From Marsupella aquatica (Eukaryota; Marchantiophyta): a stretch of DNA of 64,000 nt. A program made the position numbers and the translations under genes. The DNA is taken from the NCBI GenBank assembly GCA_973895155.1, contig OZ316895.1:21266001-21330000 (forward strand), in the 5' to 3' direction. This document shows, one piece after another, positions 57,801-64,000 of the stretch (the first letter of the stretch is position 1; each line of letters opens with the position of its first letter). A model generated the notes under the pieces. It did no database searches and was not told the DNA's origin. It was given only the letters and a program-made list of their open reading frames with translations.

Positions 57801-60206
57801 TTAAATTAACAACTCGAGAGATTTGTAATAAAAATGAGAGTAGATTTAGTAATGGGCCAAATCTTAAGAGTGCAAATTCATGAATGCACTTAAAATTTAC
57901 AAATCTCAAAATGACAAATCTCAAAATGACCTTGCACAATCTGCGATCATCATTCTTTTCCATAGCGTACAGAAAAACTATACGAAGCTGAATACAAAGA
58001 GAAAGATCAATTTCCAAGGGATTTAAGGAGCTTCAAGAAACCCAAAGCAATTAGAGATTGGACTCACCGTCATCAGCATGATGTCCCAGTCTTTGTAGCC
58101 AGCCCCCTTCTGGATTGGACCTTGAAAATATATCTTAGTTTACACTCCGCAGTATTATTTGGCACAAAACTAAGAGACATTATTTTTGTGCAACTTGACA
58201 GGAAAGAAGGACTGGTGCACTTAATTATTAATCAGTACCACAAACAGCAAGAAAAGAATGGTGCATGCAAGCAACAAAGCAGAACCGTGGGCAGAAATAT
58301 GGAGACTCTATATCGAGGTCGACCAAAACCGGCGAGAGGTCTCGAAAGCTAAGTAAAGAAAGTAAAATTCGATTATCGTGAATGAGTCGATGAAGTGCCT
58401 GAAGAGATCTCTGTGACTACTGAAGTAATGCAGCAAGAGGGATCGATAGGAGAACAATGGAGTTCGTAGATCATCTGGAATTCGTTTAGCACTCGCTGTT
58501 GCTTTAATTTGTACATCAACTCGATTATATAACAGCAGCGAGTTCAGGAGCAGATCTCAATTGGCCTCAATGTGCTGGTAGTCTTGGATAGCATTGAAAG
58601 CCAAATGCATAGGCCTCAGTGCGAGTGCTCTCTGATCGAGCTTAATGAAGCAGATTGGTGCCAAGGTGTCAAAGATTAGTATCCGATTTATTTTTGGAAT
58701 TTCTAGTTTTCATTAAACTCTCGAATGCAATTTAAAACAAAATTAAACAGACATGACAATGCTCAAAGGGACTAATTGGTAGAGCATAATCAGTGCTGCT
58801 TATATGCCAACAGTAGTTCCTTCACTTTGCTAGATCGAGGCAAACACATACTTAGACAGCGTGGGTTGAGGCATGCTTTCAACCGAATCTCAACCTGTGA
58901 ATTACTGGGAGTCTGAGCTTGAGACAACTCTACAGAGTGCCACGATGCAAAGGTGAACCCCGTTCATGGAAGAACAATCCCGTGAACATTTAATTCGTCC
59001 TCACTCTTCCGGATCGACCTCCCATCCTCGTCTTTAGGCTTTTCAGTGCAGAATTGTCGCCAAGTTTCGTCGATCGTGCACCACGGAATGGATCTTGGTG
59101 GTCGGCAGAATCAGAATTAATATCCACTGTGGGATCTCTAGATTTGTCAACCTGCGGTCTCTCTAAGGTACGGTGAGTCTAAGCTTTTCACAATTCAGTT
59201 TGTTACTAATCTGTCCCCAAACTGAATATTTTTGGTAATATTATAATGTCCACCAAACTATATTTATTGTCACATTATTGCCCCCCACCACCACCATTTC
59301 ACATAAGCATGCGGTTAACTAATTCGTTGAAGTTAACACAACTACGGTCACCTGGGATGGCCAAATGCCATGTGGGGAGGGGCGATTGGAACTGCAATAA
59401 GCCTGGACCCAATGGTGAACACGAGCATCAAGGGCGCACCCACACCCTTCTCTGCCCTATCTTCAGGTCAGGAGTCTAAATAATGTTGCTCAAGGAAAAG
59501 AGGGGGCCGGAGTGGCAGGGCCCAGCATTCTGATGGGAAGAGCTTGTGTCCATGTGAGCCTTTGATCCCACATTGAGAGATACTAGATGGACCTCTAAAT
59601 TGAGAAGTGTTACTTAATGGACCCTATGAGGCCACATGAGATTTTAGGACCTTTGATTTAAGGTCTATCAAGGGTAAGGGTATGGATCACTCATGCATGA
59701 GGCCATCAAGTAAAGATTTTCATTTTGGGGATCCATCAAGAATATCTCTCTCCTGCATTTGTAGTGGGGGATGTGGACCTGCCAGGTTTAGTGCTGGACC
59801 AATCACGCCTTGCCACAAGACGTCAGGCCACTGCAGATGACCTCAGGTTAACTACAGTGAGATAGTTAATTAACCACACATATACAAACTGGAGGCAATC
59901 CTGACAATACAATATTTTGGGGGGGACAGGTTAGTGAAAAATGTGATCAAAAGCTGGTCGTCAAACTGTGTGTATGGTGCTGATGAAAAATAGCATCTTA
60001 TCTTACACAATGATAAACCAGAAAGATGTGGGGAAACCAAGGTCTAATTAACCAAGGCAAACCAAGGTCTAATTAACGATGGCAACCCAAGGTCTAATTA
60101 ACAAACTGATTGGAAGCCGGAGAATTTCTTCAATGTGTGAATCAGAGAAAACAGTCTAAAAGTTTATTCTCGGGTGAATCTACTGTTTGAACAAGTAATC
60201 CATACA
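54900..60206. other. Gene-poor region with minor repeats
   Basis: No gene recognised. Repeats: TCGCAACTTG three times at 55558-55588; a (TA)n run at about 55911-55928; TTGTGCCCATAAAACACACA followed by TTTTACTGGCCAAGGGATA twice (56350 and 56423); TAACACTAATTCTTG-type units spread over 56930-57240; and three 24-bp units with CCAAGGTCTAATTAAC at 60030-60105. The 133-codon open frame at 55470-55868 is unrecognised and not called. Confidence 0.5.
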
Positions 60207-60655
60207 TTGCCCAGATTGTGAGGCTCAGTCTAAATTCTCTGTTGTTTGAACATGTAATACATATATACATATATTGCCCAGATTGTGAGGCTCAGCTTAA
60301 ATTTTCTGTTGGGCAAGATAAGAGCGTTTTATGCCCAAACTCATCGATTGAGCAAAGTTGCTGGATTTTGGTTAATTGAGGTCAGACGATGCAATTGACC
60401 TCCAGATCGACTTATACACCTATTTCAAGGGAGCGAATTCGATCGAGCCGTGAGGAAAAACGCTAGAACAGAAAGCCATTGGTTGACAGTCTTCAGCTTG
60501 TGGATGAGGATTGTATCCAGTCTCCAGCTTAAATTTTCTGTTGGGCAATTAAGATGAGAGCGTTTTATGCCCAAACTCATCGATTGAGCAAAGTTGCTGG
60601 ATTTTGGGTAATTGAGGTCGATCAGACGAAGCAATTGACCTCCAGATCGGAATAC
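60207..60655. repeat. Nested direct duplications around a GT31 relic
   Basis: ATTGCCCAGATTGTGAGGCT followed by CAG occurs at about 60207 and 60272. A longer unit of about 120 bp (CAGCTTAAATTTTCTGTTGG, GAGCGTTTTATGCCCAAACT, CAATTGACCTCCAGATCG) occurs at 60293-60411 and 60531-60655. The second copy has small insertions. The GT31 relic lies exactly between the two long copies. Confidence 0.88.
60425..60530 (-). pseudogene. C-terminal relic of a GT31 glycosyltransferase
   Basis: On the minus strand the sequence reads LDTILIHKLKTVNQWLSVLA, then FFLTARSNSLP and a stop. This matches the extreme C-terminus of the two GT31 genes in this window (ILIHKLKSDERWYEVIDFF and VLVHKLKSSERWRKVLAFF). Only about 30 codons remain and the rest of the gene is absent. 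It is probably a fragment left after duplication or transposition. Confidence 0.7.
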
Positions 60656-60686
60656 AGTTGGAACTTCACTGCACAGGACCCTGCTC

Positions 60687-63600
60687 TTGGGTATGTCATC
60701 CGGAGGTTTCTTACCGGAATTTACCAGAGGCCTTATTGTTCTATTGAGCAAGAAGGACGATCAACGTCGTCTTACTAACAAGCGGCCCATCACTCTACTG
60801 AACGTGATGTATAAAATCGGGGCCAAAGCCCTTCAGATGCGCCTTACACCAATTCTCCAACATTTTATTACGCCCCAGCAATTCGCCTTTCTCCCGGGCA
60901 GAAATATACACCATTCACTTATGTTACTCAATGAGTCAATACATCAAGCGTCATCGACTGGCCTCGATTACATCTTCATGAAACTGGATGTTACTAAGGC
61001 TTTCGATAAGCTGGAGTGGAGCTTTCTGTTATCTCTCCTGGAGAGGGTGGGCTTTGGTGGGCAGCTCACACTGTTTTTGCAGGCAACTCACGCCTCGGCT
61101 ACATCGTCAATACTCCTCAATGGTAAGATGGCTACCCCATTCGGACTTGCACGTTCCGTCAGACAGGGCTGCCCACTATCGCCACTGCTGTTCCTGATAG
61201 CCATCGATGCCCTCAGTCGCATGATTCTTTGGGAAGCTGAAAGGGGATCCATTCAGGGGGTGTTTTTTCCATCGGTGAATGTTCATTACATACACAACCT
61301 TTTTGCTGATGATCTAGCTATGATCATCAGAGCTGTGATGGATTACGTCAATGCTTGCAAAAATATTCTAGAATTGTTCGGCATGGCGTCTGGCCTTTTC
61401 TGCATGTGGGAGAAAACAAAAGCGGCATTTATCTCTCCTAGGCGAATTCCCATTGAATTTCGACGTCTGCCCTGGCAATGGGAGGACGCCTCCACAGCCA
61501 CCAAGCTATTGGGGATCCACTTTGCTCATGGCATTTCGGAGCAGCGGATGATTCTTGCCCTCTCTGAGAAGCTTGAATCCCGATTGGATAAAATCAGGAA
61601 GGCTTCTGGCTCTCTCATCACCCGAGTTACAGTCGTCAACCATTTGGTATTGAGCACCTTGTGGTATGTGCTTACTGTTTGGGCGGGCCAACAAAGCACT
61701 CTGGATGCCTTACAGAAGAAAATCACAGCCTTCATCTGGGCTGGGCAGAACATCCAGGCTCGTCCTCGGGTCAATTTTGCCACGATTACCCGGTCCAAGC
61801 GTTTTGGGGGGCTGGGCCTAATATCACTCTCTACACAATTCCGGGCTCTCACAGGGAATTTTATTCTCTAGGCGCTGGCTGACGGCGACCACCCCCTCCA
61901 TCGCATCCTGCAACAGAAGATCAAAATGCTGTCAAGTCAAAAATGGGGAACGGAAGACTACTCATGGGTAGTCTCACGGTGTAACACTCTCCCGCAGCAA
62001 GGTTCGCAAGTCTGGAGAAATGTCTGCATTGGTTGGAATGTTATTAAGCAGAACTTGAGGCCTATTGCACCCGCACACCTTGAGGAATGGTTGGACCTCC
62101 CACTCTGGCGCCCGCATCTAAATCACATATGTGCTAATCAAGCAAAATGTTCTCGGAACCCTCAACGGCGAATCAGGAGGGCTGGAATTAGGCAGATGCG
62201 AGACGTCACGACATTGGAGGGGACCTTCATCCAGTGGGAGGATGGCCCTAATAGGATTTTTCCAGGGAATTGTGTCACGGCCCCTGGGCCCTCAGCGTTA
62301 CTAATGCAGGGAGGACGTGCGAACAACGCAAGGGTATTTTTAATGTAATGCAAACTAATTTTTATAATATTTTTTAAAGTAGGCAACATCCATGTATATA
62401 CATTCATCACAATATTAGTAATAAGGCTCTTATCAAATACATGTCACATTAATCTTATGCAAGGGTACCTAAAATGTCAAGGACATGTGTCACTATATGG
62501 TTGGCACACATGTCATCACTTCATTGGCACACATGTCTATATAGTAAATCAGACATTTAATTATTTATCCTCTTAAGGCAAGTTTGGTTTCATGGGCTTG
62601 CATGGTAGACTTGTTTACCCGCATGTGTTAAGTTGGGAGTTAAGTAAATGTTGGGCCAGGATTTGGGGGCCCAACTCGTTTGGGGTTCTGGGATTGATGG
62701 GGACCCATGAATCAATCCCACATAGACAAACAAGATTACTTTTGAATTCCCTCCAATCAAATGGCCAGGTATGAGGCCAGGTGTGTTTGTGTGTGGGGTG
62801 GTGTACTCCCTTGATCATTGGGTTGGGGGGGGTACCCAATGCTCACAGTTGTTTGATTGCAGAGATGGCAGGAAAATTACCCACCATGTCTAAGTAACAA
62901 TTTCAGGCAAAGGAGATTTGATGGTATTACTCTCCACAATTTTCAGTAGTCATTTTTTGTATTATTAGTACTTTGTGTCTAGAATATATATGATTAATGT
63001 GTGGTTTGATGTGTCAGGTTGCATGAAAGAAGTTGCCAAAAACTCTACTTATCATTTGGTGTTAATGGTTGATGTCATACCATTCTTAGTCAAGATAGAA
63101 TAATTTAGCAATTGGAGTTTACATAAGTAGTATATATGCAATTATTCCTCCAAGGATATAGCATAGTATAATAATGCCTTTGTACTAGTTCAGTTTATCT
63201 CTATGAGGTCTACAAGTTGCCTGAGTTATAGTCATATACTCTAGGAAGAACTATAAATCTTTAGTACTAATTTTGTTATGATCTATATAAAATATGTACC
63301 ATGAACATCAGCGTAACATAATATTCCCCTATGCAAAATAGAATCTTTTATGTTTCACTATGATATTTACAATTTTTAAAAATTCAAGTGTTTTTTTAAT
63401 TCCTTGAAAAACTCTATTATAATTTACAAAAGGATAAATTTTTATAGGAAAAAATAATGTTTTTACATTAACAAGGGATTTTTTTTTGTGAACAAAAATA
63501 TTAAGAAGGGGTACACGGGGGGTGTCTGTTCTCAGGGGGGTTCACTTAATATAGTAAGAGTGAGGGCCCAGGGGCCACGGCCTATAGACAATTGATTGCC

Positions 63601-63999
63601 AATCTGGTTCGTGTGCCCAACATTCATGGTAATCCTCGACAGCGCATCCCGGTCTTCATGGAGGCGAGACTACAAAATGGAACGCATTTCATATGGGAGT
63701 ACAAGCTTCAACGAAATCATACGACTTCCAACTGGCAACTTTTCCCTGAGGCAGCGACCCCTCTGAGAACCTTTAGTGTCAGTAACGGGGCCCTTCGCAA
63801 GCTGGAGCACTCTGCTCCCCCGCTCGATACCTTGCTGCACCGAGTGGTGATTCGCTCAGACAAAAGGTCTGGGGTCTCGCATCAACGTATTGGGCGGCCG
63901 GTTGGCCTCCTACAGATTTTGCTGCAGCACGAATGGAAGGATGGCACCCCATTCCTGGAAACCAACACTGCTCATCTACGGGAGATTCAGGGCCCACTG
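60687..63999 (+). pseudogene. LINE (non-LTR retrotransposon) reverse transcriptase, interrupted and partial
   Basis: Frame from about 60687 to a TAG at 61869-61871, then the same frame to 62282, a 1.3-kb insertion, and again the same frame from 63583 to the window edge without a stop. Reverse transcriptase motifs: LTNKRPITLLNVMYKIGAKA, FAFLPGRNIHHSLMLLNESI, the first catalytic Asp in MKLDVTKAFDKLEWSF (Asp at 60987), SVRQGCPLSPLLFLIAIDAL, and the catalytic FADD at 61302-61313. The thumb and connection regions follow. The endonuclease domain that should precede it is missing, so the copy is 5'-truncated at about 60656. The in-frame TAG and the nested element also disable it. This is the LINE/L1-like type judged by motif spacing; the exact clade is not determined. 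Confidence 0.88.
62283..63575. mobile_element. 1.3-kb TIR element nested in the LINE
   Basis: The termini CCTGGGCCCTCA (left) and TGAGGGCCCAGG plus GGC (right) are inverted repeats. The flanking CACGGCC is duplicated at 62276-62282 and 63576-63582; with one mismatch the duplication could be counted as 8 bp. Subtraction restores VTAYRQLIANLVRVP in frame. There is no transposase gene. A subterminal GTGCGAAC about 35 bases from the left end matches the motif in the element at 32207. AT-rich interior. Confidence 0.75.
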
Positions 64000-64000
64000 C

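Noticed and set aside
58060-58123. Short minus-strand stretch reading GAGYKDWDIMLMT before a GTGAGT donor
   Set aside because: Looks like an isolated exon, but no partner exons were found on either side.

Overview
This window reads as nuclear DNA of a land plant. The evidence is spliceosomal introns of about 0.2-1 kb with GT..AG borders, a nuclear gene for the plant-type mitochondrial complex III subunit 7, plant-type GT31 glycosyltransferases and strictosidine-synthase-like proteins, a stretch of plastid 23S rRNA in nuclear context, and plant-type Helitrons, LINEs and a short-LTR retrotransposon. The intronless GT31 genes and the F420-type oxidoreductase pair suggest a non-seed plant (bryophyte or lycophyte), but the species cannot be fixed from sequence alone.

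Layout. 1-16 kb: two copies of an F420/NADP-oxidoreductase-like gene lie head to head in the arms of a diverged inverted duplication (about 1-2960 and 12985-16020). Between the arms are a truncated retroelement tail, a foldback element, a plastid rRNA fragment, the QCR7 gene, an ankyrin gene and a 54-bp satellite. 16.6-20.9 kb: a five-exon strictosidine-synthase-like gene on the minus strand. 21-26.5 kb: no gene seen. 26.6-27.7 kb: first GT31 glycosyltransferase gene. 28.85-38.53 kb: a Helitron with both termini, a 165-bp tandem array, and a Rep-helicase gene broken by three small terminal-inverted-repeat elements and two in-frame stops. 39.76-41.49 kb: a non-autonomous Helitron on the minus strand. 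42.3-43.3 kb: a gene for a LEA-like repeat protein ending in a LysM domain. 47.5-48.6 kb: second GT31 gene. 49.6-54.9 kb: sister copy of the minus-strand Helitron, opened by a young non-autonomous LTR retrotransposon. 54.9-60.2 kb: no gene seen. 60.2-64 kb: a GT31 relic between direct repeats, then a LINE reverse-transcriptase gene cut by a 1.3-kb TIR element and running off the window.

The host genes do not form one pathway: mitochondrial respiration (QCR7), Golgi glycosylation (two GT31 genes), an SSL/APMAP-type six-bladed propeller, an ankyrin adaptor, a Rossmann oxidoreductase pair and a LEA-LysM protein. The most unusual content is the nested transposon record. Several insertions can be resolved to the base because target duplications, a restored reading frame or an uninterrupted sister copy shows the empty site. 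No complete autonomous element survives intact.
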